A stretch of DNA of 64,000 nt from Piromyces finnis (lineage: Eukaryota; Neocallimastigomycota; Neocallimastigomycetes; Neocallimastigales; Neocallimastigaceae). Positions 53,379 to 64,000 of this stretch are shown piece by piece. Made by a program: the position numbers and the translations under genes. The stretch is taken from the NCBI GenBank assembly GCA_002104945.1, contig MCFH01000058.1, positions 62,001 through 126,000 on the forward strand. Reading direction: 5' to 3'. The notes under the pieces were generated by a model. The model was not told the DNA's origin, did not search any database, and was given only the letters and a program-made list of their open reading frames with translations. Position 1 is the stretch's first letter. The number at the start of each line of letters is the position of its first letter.

Positions 53379-54643
53379 TGTCACAATAACATATATAAAA
53401 ATTTAAAAAATTTGGACAAATGGAAAAAATTGTCAAAATCACAATTCATGAAATTTGACATTTCATGAAATTTCATAATTTTGAATTATTAGTTAAATTA
53501 ATTAAAATATTAATTTAATAATATTTTACTAATAATAGTTTATTTAATATAAATATTAATTGGAAAGCTATTTATTATCCGGAGATAAATAGTGTAACAA
53601 TTAATTAATATTAAACAAACCAATTAGTAAAATAAGATTCATTTAAATAATTATTAATATTATTTTTAACAACTTATTAATATCGATATTTAAAGAAAAT
53701 TATATTATTATTATTATTATATTTTATTAATATTTATATTTATATTATTATACATGTATAACTTAAATTATATTATTATTATACTTTATTAATATCAACA
53801 TTATATTAAAAATGAAAGTATAAATAAGTTGAACAAAGAACAACTTTAAGAAGTTCTTTGTGAGATTATTATACTCATTTTTATATAGTAAATTCAATAT
53901 TTAAAATTAATAATTATCATTTACTTATATTATAAAAATTAAATAAAATATTTCTTAAAAAACTATATTTATTACTCTTTTATTTATAAAAATTTATTAT
54001 TTACTATATAATTAAGCCTATCCTAACCTAGTAGACTTAATTATAGTTCTAAATCCACTCTAACTCTTGACAAAAATTAAAAATTTTTTTAAAATTTGAA
54101 AATTTGAAAATTTGAAAAAATTTATTTTTTAAATTTTTATTAAAAAATTTCAAAGTATAAAATTTCTAATATTTGAAATTATTAAATTTTTTAAAATTAT
54201 TAAAATTTTATTATTAAAAATTTTATTTTAAATTTATTAACTATTTACAATAATTATATTAATTATTAATTTATAAAAATTAAATATTTTATAATTAGAT
54301 AATAATTAATTAAAATTAAAAAATGTAATAATTAAAATTGTTCATGTATAAAAAGAACAAAAATTGACAAAAATTACGAAGCTTTAGCGTTAGTAATTTT
54401 TTTTAACTTAAAGTTAATAAAATTTATAAACTCCTATAAAACCTAAAACTTTAAAAATTTTAATATTTTTAATAACTTAATATATGCTGATATTAAGTTT
54501 TTGCTAAAATAAAAATATTATTTAATTTTCTTTATAAATATTATTAGCTTTACGCCTTCAATAGGAAAGCGTATTATATTTGTTAATTAATATAACTAGT
54601 GTGCTTACCACACTTTTCTTTAATAAAAAATCGCTTTTTGACA
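53379..54643 (+). repeat. LTR-like unit M2, split by L2
   Basis: TGTCACAATAAC...CGCTTTTTGACA; about 618 bp without L2. Same ends and order as M1. No ORF. Confidence 0.65.
53431..54072 (+). repeat. LTR-like unit L2
   Basis: 642 bp, TGTCAAAATCAC...ACTCTTGACA, flanked by AAAAT (53426-53430 and 54073-54077). It is the reverse complement of L1 and sits at nearly the same point of M as L1 does. Confidence 0.7.
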
Positions 54644-54647
54644 CTTT

Positions 54648-55139
54648 TGTAAGAAATATTTGTGGCCATAAGTTTGCCCACAAATATTTCAATTGAAACC
54701 ATATATTCTGGTCACCATTTATTGGCCAGATATATGTATAACCATATATTAATGGTTATTAATTAAATAGGAAGTTTATTTGCTTTACCCAATCAAGTGG
54801 TAAAGAAAATAAACTAATATAGTTAAATAGTATAGTTAAAACTAACGTTAAATACTTTAGCGTTAGTATTAAAGTAAATTAGTAACTATAATAATAATTA
54901 ATGTATTATAATTATACTAAATAAATAAAATATATAATTAAAATAATTATTTAAGTAAATTTATTTCATAATAATATTTATATATACTTGTATTTATTCT
55001 TGTGTTATAATATTTATTTTCTTTCTTTTATTATTTTTTATAAAACTTTATTTAGCTATTAACTCGTATAGAGAGGTAATAACTAACTTAATTGACTAAT
55101 TAATAACTTATTAATTAATAATATAATAAACCTTTTACA
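54648..55139 (+). repeat. 5' LTR of E2
   Basis: 492 bp, TGTAAGAAATATTTG...AACCTTTTACA. The terminal 13 bp hairpin is intact (GAAATATTTGTGG with CCACAAATATTTC). Also carries the inverted repeat GTTTATTT...AAATAAAC near 54773-54812. Confidence 0.9.
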
Positions 55140-55188
55140 ATACTAACGCTTTATAGTTAGTTCTTACGTTAACTTAGTTTTAGTTAGG

Positions 55189-55805
55189 TGTAAAGATATC
55201 AAACACCTCAGCTTGATATCTTTAATGTAACTTAAGCCACAAGTATTATTGTTTAAGTTACCCAAATTATATTACAGAAAAAGAAAATGAGACATAATTT
55301 ATTTATTAATAATTAAAGCTTAAAACAAAATAAATTATTAATTTATTTTTAATGTTTAACAAGTAAATTAAAATTCTCAATTTAAATCCCTAGTTTTAGT
55401 ATTGTTTTTTCATAGAAATAGATAACTAATATATAAATAATAAATGATTAATATATCAATAATACATGGGCACATATTCAAATTGAATGGTACTTAATTT
55501 GAATTGCCAATTGTATTTTACTAAAAATAGTTATAGTTTAAATATTTATTAATAATTAAGATTTTAGTGTAGATTTTAAATAATAATATATAAGAAATAA
55601 ATAGTTATAATATAATATAAATGTATTTAGGAAAAATATAAATAGAAGATATTTTTCATATTTTTATCGATGTAATTGTTATTAACAATTTTATTACAAT
55701 AAATTAATAAAAAATAAACTATTCTTTATAAAACATATTTATTTTGTGTTGTTATTGTAATAGGTTAGATATCCTAATCTATTCGGTTTAGTGTCTGATT
55801 TTACA
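55189..55805 (+). repeat. Solo LTR of the D family in the E2 leader
   Basis: 617 bp, TGTAAAGATATCAAAC...CTGATTTTACA, flanked by TTAGG (55184-55188 and 55806-55810). The joined flanks restore the sequence seen in the leader of E. Confidence 0.93.
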
Positions 55806-55810
55806 TTAGG

Positions 55811-56823
55811 TTAGTTTTATTAAAAGTTCTTAAAAAACCTATTTTATTTTATTTTATTTAAACTATATGTAAAATATTAATCTTAAAACAGATTATATAT
55901 TTAACAATAAAACAATTAAACACACGATAAAATAAAAATAGGAGTTTCTTTTTTTTTTTTTAAAAAATTATCTTCTTTATTAATGGTTAGAAATAAAATA
56001 ACAATTACATCGATTTAATAAACAAAAATTACATGTATTTATATTTTTTCATAATTATATTCTAATATATTATTCTATTTAAATAAACATATATTTAATA
56101 TAAAATAAACAAAACTAATTTAATTAAATAATAAAATAACAGAACTAAACTAAACTAATTCATTATACTTTTAATTCAATTTGAGTAAACTCAAAATTGA
56201 ATAAAGCCCATGTATTTTCTATAAATTAATTTAATATTATCAATACTATTCTTAATATATTTCCTATTGAAATATAAATAAATCTATTTTTAAAACTAAG
56301 TTAAAATTATTAAACTATTCTAAATTTAAATAAAAAAGTATAATCTATTCTAAAATTATATAAAAAGTATTTAAAAAATATTTTAATTATTTAAAATATT
56401 TGAAATATTTAAATTTAATTAAAAATCTTTTATTCCTTAAACTTAAATATTTATCTTAATTTAAATTTAACGGAATTATTATAAAATAATTTATTATTAA
56501 ATTATTATTCCATAAAATTTATTCAAAAATTTTATAATCAGTTTTACTAAATATTAATTTATTATTTAATAATTAATAATTAATTATTAAATAATCTAAA
56601 GATATATCTTATATCTTTACACTATAGTTTAATAATAATCATTTACGATATTTTATATAATAATCAAATATTATATTTAAAAGAAGTAAATTTATTATTA
56701 AAAATAATTATTTTATAGTAGTTTAGTAAAAGTTAATTATTTTTAAATTTTAAAATTCACCATAATAATATTTTATATAATAAATTCTTTAATTCATTAA
56801 AAGAATTTATTTTAGAGTTAGAA
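55811..56823 (+). other. Leader of E2, AT-rich
   Basis: Non-coding. The ends match the E leader (TTAGTTTTATTAAAAGTTC; TAGAAATGAAAAACCC), but the middle, about 55850-56700, is absent from E and may hold a further unrecognised insertion; it includes TTACATCGATTTAATAAAC, reminiscent of the D LTR. Confidence 0.5.
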
Positions 56824-57209
56824 ATGAAAAACCCAGGTAAGTCTCCTAACCCTCGAGGTTCCATAAATTGGACACAAAAACATCATTCGTAAGGGACGGG
56901 ACTCGTCCTGTCGCGGCGAGCGCGGATGGCATGGATGGTGTAGAGGGAATGTCACAGGTTCAACAGGGGGATTCTATGCCCGCCCCTGTTGATCCTTCTT
57001 TCTTTTTACTAATAATAGTGAGGTAAACCCAATGCAGCACATTGAAGTTCTTCCTAATAGATGAGTTTCTGAAATATCTAGCCAGTTTGCTAGTATGGGA
57101 AACTGTCTGGGTGCTATGGAAGAACAACTTCGGGGTATTGAGGTTTACAAGAGCGAGATAAACGATGCTCTTCAGCAAAAATTGTTGAAGTGGATCAAAG
57201 GTTGGAAGC
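56824..57209 (+). pseudogene. gag: Gag of E2, N-terminal part, multiply disabled
   Basis: Starts ATGAAAAACCCAGG like E gag (26906), then shows a one-base deletion after CTCGAGGT, a shortened T-run near 57003, and a TGG to TGA change near 57063. It matches E gag up to 57209, where P is inserted inside a codon region encoding the coiled coil. Decay predates or accompanies the P insertion. Confidence 0.88.
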
Positions 57210-57648
57210 TGTAATGAATACTAGAAATAACTAAATTGTCTTAGTGGTTAGTAGCTAAGACTTTGAGTCTGAATGACACTAGTTCGAGACCTCATAGATA
57301 CTATTTTAAAAAAATTATAATTTTATTTTATTTTATTTTATTTTTAAATTTTATTTTATATGAAGATTATTGATTGGTTAAGAATTTTAAGTTGAAAAAA
57401 TTTTATAAATTAATTTAAAAAATTTTTAGTATAAATACGAGTGAATTTTCCCAAATATTTTAAAGAATCGAGATTTTATTAATAAATAATTATATTATTA
57501 AACACTAACTTATTAAGTTAAATTCTATGTGTTTTTAATGATATTTTTATAAATTAATAATTTACAGAATATTTTAAAGTGTTAATATTACTAAGTTATT
57601 TAGTAAATATTATAATTTGTTTTATTGTTAAAGACACATTTCTTTACA
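57210..57648 (+). repeat. 5' LTR of element P
   Basis: TGTAATGAATACTAG...CATTTCTTTACA. TATAAATA box at 57430-57437, inferred transcript start near 57469, and tRNA-like A and B boxes in U3 (57237-57291). Confidence 0.92.
57230..57307 (+). promoter_or_regulatory. tRNA-like A box and B box in the U3 of the P LTR
   Basis: A box TGTCTTAGTGG (57237-57247) differs by one base from TGGCNNAGTGG. B box AGTTCGAGACC (57281-57291) differs by one base from GGTTCGANNCC. The 44 nt between starts is exactly that of a tRNA, and TTTT follows at 57304-57307. T-stem and acceptor stem do not pair, so it is not a tRNA gene. Possible RNA polymerase III promoter or remnant of a tRNA-derived SINE. Confidence 0.5.
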
Positions 57649-58539
57649 ATAAAATCTCCTTATAATATAAAAGCTTAATACCTTAGTGTTTAAGAAATTG
57701 TTATAGATAAAACTTTTAAGTTTTATTGTTGAAGCTTTTCTTTAAAGAAATATTTTTACTTAAAGTAGTAGAATTAGTACGCTTTAGAAGCGGTATATAA
57801 TTCAAACTATAAAAAGTAAAAGATTAACGGGATCGAGTTTAACCTGTACAATAATTGGGTTGGCAGGCTCTGAGCTATTCTACTTTGAATAAGGAAGTAG
57901 GAGAATCCGAGGTACACCACGTACAAGACGCTGTAATAAGCAAGCTGGCGTGAGATTTATAGTTGTATACTATCTTTTGCTGTTTGATTATAGACCGGAA
58001 AATAGCCGGAAATGCCTTACTTTAATAAAATAATATTTCTTAATTAATACATTTTAAAATTAAGTTTTCTAATAAAACAATTTCTAATTTTTAATTATAA
58101 TTATTAATTGTTAAGACAATTTATTAAAATTGTAATAATATATAATAATATTCTTTATAACTCCTTTAGCGTGAGAAGTTAAACTCTTATACATAATACT
58201 TCCACGTTCGGATAAGGTTGATATAGGGAAAGAAAACCTGTAATAATTTTTATTGCTAACAATAAGTTAGACACTAAAAAAAATTTTTACACCGTTCCTT
58301 TCTTTTATTAATTTAATTAATATTAACAATCGACTTTATACGTGTTATCGTGAAGAGCTACGAAGGACTTATTATAAAGAATAAAACAGGTTATATATTT
58401 GATGGTTTAACACTATATAATCTGGTTTATATTATTATTTAATAAAAAGATTTACTCAATTAATAAATATAATTAAATACTTTATTCTATTATTTTTACA
58501 AATTTATTAAAGCTTATTAAAGAAAACATCATAAGTACT
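57649..58539 (+). other. Leader of element P
   Basis: 891 bp without an ORF. It starts with the self-primer complement (57649-57659). A GC-richer island at about 57835-58010 (GGGATCGAG..., CCGAGGTACACCACG) and a second at about 58160-58230 resemble the islands in the B leader in composition, though not in sequence. Confidence 0.6.
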
Positions 58540-61500
58540 ATGGAAGAGAACGAAAACAACCACATGGATAATAATAATATTTTCGAAAACGCAACTCTTA
58601 AGGATGGTTTTGCAGGGGATCGCAGGTATCTGAAGGGTTTCTTAGCTAAGGTGGAGCTAGTGTTTATGCTATATCCTGAACGGTATCAAGACGACGCAAC
58701 CAAAATTCTCTATATAATATCAAGACTTTATGGGGACGCTATGAATTGGGCTGCTACTCTTATAAACAACCATGATCCGTGTCTTAATAACTACCAAGCT
58801 TTTGTTGACAGGTTTAAGGCTTTTTATGGATATAACGATGCTACCTATGTTGCAAATCAAATGCTTAGAACCTTAAAACAACGCCGATTAGGAGGAATTA
58901 GAGGCTATATCTTGGAATTTAACCGCTATGCTGATGAATCAAACTGGAATGAACAAGCCAAAATGGATGCATTTATAGCTGGCCTTAATCAACAAGTTGC
59001 CGTTCGTATTTTGGAAATGTTTCCGGGTCCTAGGGATCTTCTTTCATTACAGACTATTGCTTCAAGAATCGATTCAAGATTATCTACACATCATACCTTT
59101 TTCCCTTCTGGTTCAAACAATGACCAAAACCGAAAGAAAAGATCTTTTCATCACTCTTCAAAAATAACAAAGTCCATTACAAACAGGAATAACCATGGCC
59201 CTATCTCAAACGAAGAAAAGGAAAGAAGAAAGAAAGAAAATCTTTGTGTGTATTGTGGTGCTTCAAGTCATAAGCTTAATAATTGTCCAAAAAGAAAGAA
59301 TAAAGATCGTGAAAATCCTTCACTAATATCTATTCCCACACTTATATCCGCTCCTAAAGAAGAAAACAAAACTCATAATAAAATGACAACTAAATTTAAA
59401 CTTTCTTATGAACTAAATACGGATATTCTTATTGACTCAGGATCCAAACTTAATTTAATTGATGTAGATTACTGTAACGATAATAACATTCCTTATCATG
59501 ATGATGGTAACCTCCCAAATATCGTTGGTATCGGTGGTCGACAATCTCTTTTTGGAATTACATCTCCTTTGAATCTTCGCTACAAAGATCATCTCTGTCG
59601 AACACAATTCTATGTAACTGATCTACCTTATTATCCTTGTATTCTTGGAATAGATTGGCTTAAAGAACACAATCCTTCTATCGATTTCACAAAGAACAAA
59701 ATTTTATTTGTATCCGATTACTGTTATAATCGTTGTATAACACTCTCCAATAATGTCCCTGAATTTCCTGAAGAAAGATCTGCTTTTCCTGCAATGGAAG
59801 ATCCTTCCTACGAACCTCCGCATGATTCATTCGCTTACCCTATATTTGTCGATAAACAAAACATCCAATCTCAAAACGAAACTAATCGTACTTGTACTAT
59901 TCTCTGTTCGGGTTCTTCAAAAAATATTAACAATTCTGTTTCTAAGAAGTCTTCTGTTAACTTTTCTACTTCGTCTCTCTCAAATCAAGAACCAACTTCT
60001 GTTCTGACTTCTTTTTCTGATTCTAATATTCAATCCAATTCTATTCTCAAATCCGATTCAAACTCTAAATCAGAACCCAATTCTTCTATTATACTTCCGG
60101 ATGTTCTCTCTGACTTTGCTGATGTCTTCAATGAATCTAATGCTGAAAAACTTCCTCCACACCGTCCATACGATTGTGAAATAAAACTCAAAGAAAATTC
60201 AAAACTGTTTTATGGACCGATTTATCCTCTAACAGAAACCGAATCAATTGCTTTAGAAGAATATATAAAAGAAAATCTCAAGAAAGGATTTATTAGAAAA
60301 TCAAAATCGCCTGCGGGAGCTCCTATTCTGTTTGTACCTAAGAAAAACGGTCAACTTCGTATGTGTGTTGACTATCGCCAATTAAACTCCATAACTATTC
60401 GTGATTCTTATCCCCTTCCTCTTATACAAGATATGCTTGAACATCTTGGAAAAGGGAAGATTTTCTCAAAATTGGATCTTCGTTCTGCCTATAACTTGGT
60501 CAGGATTAAAAGTGGTGATGAATATAAAACCGCTTTTACTTGCAAGTTAGGTCATTTTGAATACTGTGTGATGCCTTTTGGGTTGAAAAATGCACCTGCT
60601 GTTTTTCAACATTTCATTAATGATGTTCTTGAAGACGTTCTTGGTAAATTCGCTTTCTCTTACATAGATGATATTATTATTTTTTCCTCTGATTATAAAT
60701 CTCATATATCTCATGTCAAAACTGTTTTGAAACACCTGAGGGATGCTGGGCTCTATGCTAAATTGGAAAAATGCGAGTTCTTTGTTTCTTTTATTGATTT
60801 CCTTGGTCATAGGATTTCTACTGATGGTATTCACATGGACCCAAATTAAGTTTCTTCTATTTTAAACTGGCCTACTCCATCTAATGTTAAAGAGGTTCAA
60901 TCTTTTCTTGGTCTTGCGAACTACTACCGTCGATTTATTCCAAATTTTGCAAAGATCGCTCATCCTTTGCATAAACTTTTGAAGAAAAATGTTAAATTTG
61001 TATGGTCTAAAGAAGCTCAAGATGCTTTCGATTCACTCAAGTCCTTATTTGTTTCTGCTCCTGTTCTTATATTTCCTAATCGTGAACTTCCATTCATAGT
61101 CGAAACTGATTCAAGTAACTTTGCCATTGGTGCTATTCTCTCGCAAGTCTCTCCAATTGATAATATGACCCATCCAGTTGCTTTCTTTTCTCGCTCTCTT
61201 ACTGGTCCTGAACGTAATTATCCAATATATGATAAAGAGCTCTTAGCTATCGTTGCTGCTCTTGAAACATGGCGTCATTTACTTAAAGGCTCTTCTTCTA
61301 CTTTTAAGATTTACTCGGATCATCGAAATTTACTCTATCAAAAGAAACCTGAAAAAATGTCTCAACGTCTTGTTCGCTGGGCTTTGTTTCTCTCTGAATT
61401 TAACTTTGTTATTATTTATCGTTCTGGTTCTTCTAACGGTAAGCCTGATGCCCTATCTCGTCGTCCTGATTATGCTATCAATTCGAATTCCTCTTCTGAT

Positions 61501-62976
61501 GTTCCTTTTAATGTTCTTCGCCCTGAAAACTTTTGTGCCATTGTGACTTCTGTTTCGTCCATTAGTGATTCTTTTCTTTCCGAATATATAAATGATGACT
61601 TTTACAATAAAATCTGTGAATATCTTGATTGTAGGAAACCTCCAATACCTCACCCTCAAATTGACAAATTTTCCTTAAGCAATAGTTTTCTCCTTTTTAC
61701 TGACAGAATCTATGTTCCTCCAAATTGTCGTCTTTCAATTCTTAAACTCTGTCACGACTCTCCTTCAGCTGGTCATTTCGGAATAAAGAAAACATCTTCT
61801 CTTATTGCTAGAGACTTCTGGTGGCCTTCTATTTCTTCTGATGTTAAAGACTACGTTCGTTCTTGTGAAGTTTGTTGTCGTTCAAAAACCTTTCGTCATA
61901 AACCTTATGGTCTTCTGAATTCTCTTGATATTGCTGAACGTCCTTGGTCATCCATTTCAATGGATTTCATTACTGATTTGCCTTCTGGCTTCACTTGCAT
62001 TCTTGTTGTTGTTGATCGTCTTACAAAAATGATTCATCTCATTCCGTTCAAAAGTATTCCTTCCGCCGCCGAAACAGCTACGGCCTTTATTGATAATATT
62101 TTCCGTCTTCATGGCCTACCTGAATCTATTGTCTCGGATAGAGGTTCTCAATTTACCTCTAAATTCTTCCAATCCATCTGTTCCTCCCTTGGCATTGAAC
62201 TTAAGTTGTCTACTCCATTTCATCATCAATCAAACGGTCAGACGGAGAGGGTGAACTCCGTTATAGAACAATATTTAAGATGTTTCTCAAATTATAAAGG
62301 TTCAAATTGGAAAAGTTTTCTTAGTCTTGCAGAATTTAGTTATAACAACGTGGTCCAAGAATCATCCAAATTTTCTCCATTCTTTTTGAATTACGGCTTT
62401 CATCCAAAATATTCACCAGTTATTCCAGACTTATCTAAAGTCCCAAGAGCAGAAGAGTTTACAAGAGATTTTAAAACTTTAATTAATACCTTAAAAGAAA
62501 ATTTAAAATCTGCCATGGAAACCCAGAAGAAGCATGCTGACAAACGTAGAAAAGAAGCTCCGAATTTTAAAGTTGGTGACAAAGTTTGGCTGGATAGTTC
62601 TTTAATTATCCACAAAGGAAATAAAAAATTTAAGCCAAGAAAACTCGGCCCATACAAAATCTTGGAAAAAATATCAAATGTTACATTTAAATTAAGTCTC
62701 CCAAAATCTATTAAGATTCATCCAGTTATTCATGTATCCAATCTCGAGAAATATGTCGAAGATAAATTTGGAAGATCTCAACCACCACCGCCACCTATTA
62801 CCGTTGACAATGAAGAAGAATACGAAGTTGAAGAAATTCTGGATAAAAGAAGACATTACGGAAAAATACAATACCTGATTAAATGGAAAGGGTATTCAAT
62901 TAATGAAGCTTCGTGGGAGCCTGAAGAAAATCTAAATTGCAAGGGGCTACTTAAAAAATTTAATAGAAAGAAATAA
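58540..62976 (+). pseudogene. gag-pol: Gag-Pol polyprotein of element P with one internal stop
   Basis: One frame of 1479 codons from ATG 58540, interrupted by TAA at 60847-60849 where the relative A has Lys (MDPNKV). Domains: Gag (AMNWAATLINNHDP, EFNRYADESNWNEQAKMDAF); zinc knuckle CX2CX4HX4C (CVYCGASSHKLNNC, about 59248-59289); protease (LIDSGSKLNLIDVDY); Ser-rich linker; RT (LRMCVDYRQLN, VMPFGLKNAP, FSYIDD); the stop falls in the RT thumb; RNase H ([19 protein letters not shown]); integrase zinc finger (CHDS..GHFG..CEVCC); core D, D, E ([24 protein letters not shown]); GPY block; a PPPPP run; a clear chromodomain ([21 protein letters not shown]). No frameshift is visible. Confidence 0.9.
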
Positions 62977-63283
62977 AAAATAGTTAAAAAATTCAAATTA
63001 TATTTATTATTAATATTAAAATCACAATTATTATTATTATCAAAACTTATTAATATCATTATCAATATCAATTTTATTATTAAACAATTTATTAATATTA
63101 AATTTATCAATATTTTATTTTTAACTTTAGTAATATTAAAAAAAAAATGTATTTTATTATATTAAATGTATTTTTATAATTAAGAAAATTCACTCCTTAG
63201 TTTAGTTTATTAAAAAAAAAAAACATATATTTAAATATTAAAATTCTAGATTCGTCTGGTATCCGAATCCTGGAGGAGGACCA

Positions 63284-63722
63284 TGTAATGAATACTAGAA
63301 ATAACTAAATTGTCTTAGTGGTTAGTAGCTAAGACTTTGAGTCTGAATGACACTAGTTCGAGACCTCATAGATACTATTTTAAAAAAATTATAATTTTAT
63401 TTTATTTTATTTTATTTTTAAATTTTATTTTATATGAAGATTATTGATTGGTTAAGAATTTTAAGTTGAAAAAATTTTATAAATTAATTTAAAAAATTTT
63501 TAGTATAAATACGAGTGAATTTTCCCAAATATTTTAAAGAATCGAGATTTTATTAATAAATAATTATATTATTAAACACTAACTTATTAAGTTAAATTCT
63601 ATGTGTTTTTAATGATATTTTTATAAATTAATAATTTACAGAATATTTTAAAGTGTTAATATTACTAAGTTATTTAGTAAATATTATAATTTGTTTTATT
63701 GTTAAAGACACATTTCTTTACA
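63284..63722 (+). repeat. 3' LTR of element P
   Basis: 439 bp, seemingly identical to the 5' LTR, including the A box (63311-63321) and B box (63355-63365). The stretch 62977-63283 before it is AT-rich, with the purine tract GGAGGAGGACCA at its end. Confidence 0.92.
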
Positions 63723-63727
63723 GAAGC

Positions 63728-64000
63728 AAACGAGTCAGATAGCCAAGTTAGCTTGGAAGAGCTGCATGCTGTGGAAAATGCCTTTACTGTAGAACATGAG
63801 GAAAGGTTACAAGACCACCAGCAAGTGCTAAACAACCAAGAAACGTTGTACCGTCAATCTAGTGCCTTTGTCTCTTATAAAAAAGAGCTTGAAGAAGAGA
63901 TGGCCAGATTGAGGGAACAACGAAACGCTCTAGAAGAAAGGAAAAAACTGTTCGAGGCTAAAGTCGAAGCCATGAACAGAAGAGCTGAAGCCAGAGCTCA
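63728..64000 (+). pseudogene. gag: Gag of E2 resuming after P (coiled-coil region)
   Basis: Matches E Gag residues from NES-SQVSLEELHAVENAF through the coiled coil (EEEMARLREQRNALEE) to NRRAEARA. The open frame shows few changes here, such as Ala to Asp in the first codons and Glu-Lys to Lys-Lys later. The gene runs off the window. Joined to 56824-57209 it is one interrupted, disabled gene. Confidence 0.88.

Larger units (their letters stand above)
57210..63722 (+). mobile_element. Element P: complete chromovirus with seemingly identical LTRs
   Basis: 6513 bp, target duplication GAAGC (57205-57209 and 63723-63727), inserted in E2 gag. The 439 bp LTRs at 57210-57648 and 63284-63722 look identical by eye, so the insertion is recent. 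Internal start ATAAAATCTCC pairs over 10 nt with GAGATTTTAT inside the LTR. Purine tract TGGAGGAGGACCA before the 3' LTR. One ORF with a single internal stop. Confidence 0.94.
54648..64000 (+). mobile_element. Element E2: E-type element on the plus strand, split by a solo LTR and by P
   Basis: LTR 54648-55139, leader 55140-55188 and 55811-56823, gag fragments 56824-57209 and from 63728 to the edge. The leader keeps the self-primer complement ATACTAACGCT (55140-55150; LTR site AGCGTTAGTAT at 54859-54869). The rest of gag-pol must continue past the right edge. Confidence 0.88.

Noticed and set aside
57230-57302. A tRNA gene (anticodon-loop CTTTGAG would read UUG)
   Set aside because: A and B boxes fit, but T-stem and acceptor stem have almost no pairs. 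Kept only as a tRNA-like promoter.
1-64000. Host protein-coding genes, rRNA or snRNA
   Set aside because: All large ORFs are Gag or Pol; spacers show no recognisable exons or RNA genes.

Overview
This is a 64 kb block of nested LTR retrotransposons of the Ty3/gypsy (Metaviridae) superfamily. I see no host gene, rRNA, tRNA gene or CRISPR array. The DNA is extremely AT-rich with long A/T homopolymers, and every large ORF is a retroelement Gag or Pol. Chromodomain elements of the Tf1/sushi type, Asn-rich Gags and very AT-rich spacers suggest a TE-rich early-diverging fungus, with anaerobic gut fungi (Neocallimastigomycota) as my best guess. An AT-rich protist such as a dictyostelid is an alternative. 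This placement is inference.

Layout from left to right. (1) Element A (minus strand, runs off the left edge) has its 5' LTR at 2883-3265 and sits in the leader of element B1. (2) B1 (plus) has gag, a -1 frameshift site, a broken pol, and a 3' LTR starting at 9973. That LTR is split by complete element D (minus, 10064-16268, target duplication GTTTA) and by a solo D-type LTR (16592-17197, duplication GTTAT), and ends at 17605. (3) 17614-21000 is a pile of solo LTRs (families K, H, G), most of them inserted at the first bases of the left LTR of element E. (4) Element E (minus, about 21001-27705) is broken by two frameshifts. (5) 27713-30187 is a composite of non-coding LTR-like units M, L and O. 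(6) Element I (plus, 30196-36673) is a decayed relative of B inside solo LTR H2. (7) 37288-40866 holds old LTR fragments (Q, a diverged C-type LTR, K-like sequence, an orphan hairpin). (8) B2 (40867-45458) is a second, truncated B. (9) Chromovirus C (45579-51997) has an almost intact polyprotein. (10) Solo LTRs G4, H4, M2 and L2 follow. (11) E2, a second E copy on the plus strand, runs from 54648 past the right edge. It is split by a solo D-type LTR (55189-55805, duplication TTAGG) and by complete chromovirus P (57210-63722, duplication GAAGC).

Two biologically different groups are interleaved. Group 1 (A, C, D, E, P) has TGT...ACA LTRs, 5 bp target duplications, mostly one-ORF Gag-Pol, often a C-terminal chromodomain, and an internal region that starts directly after the LTR with 10-11 nt exactly complementary to a site inside the LTR, 35-40 nt downstream of a TATA box where one is visible. 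That is the signature of Tf1-type self-priming. Group 2 (B, I, probably solo LTR H) has TGAT...ATCA LTRs, 4 bp target duplications, separate gag and pol joined by a -1 frameshift, and in B a primer site matching the 3' end of tRNA-Tyr.

The strongest single signal is the B/I gag-pol junction. It has a UUUAAAC or UUUAAAU slippery heptamer directly before the gag stop codon, a 6 nt spacer, a 7 bp stem with an 8 nt loop, and a second stem pairing the loop to downstream sequence (an H-type pseudoknot). Both stems carry compensatory changes between B1 and I. Other notable signals are a tRNA-like A box/B box pair with exact tRNA spacing and a T-run in the LTR of P, a covarying RNA stem in the C-family LTR, and repeated insertion of one LTR into the terminal bases of another.
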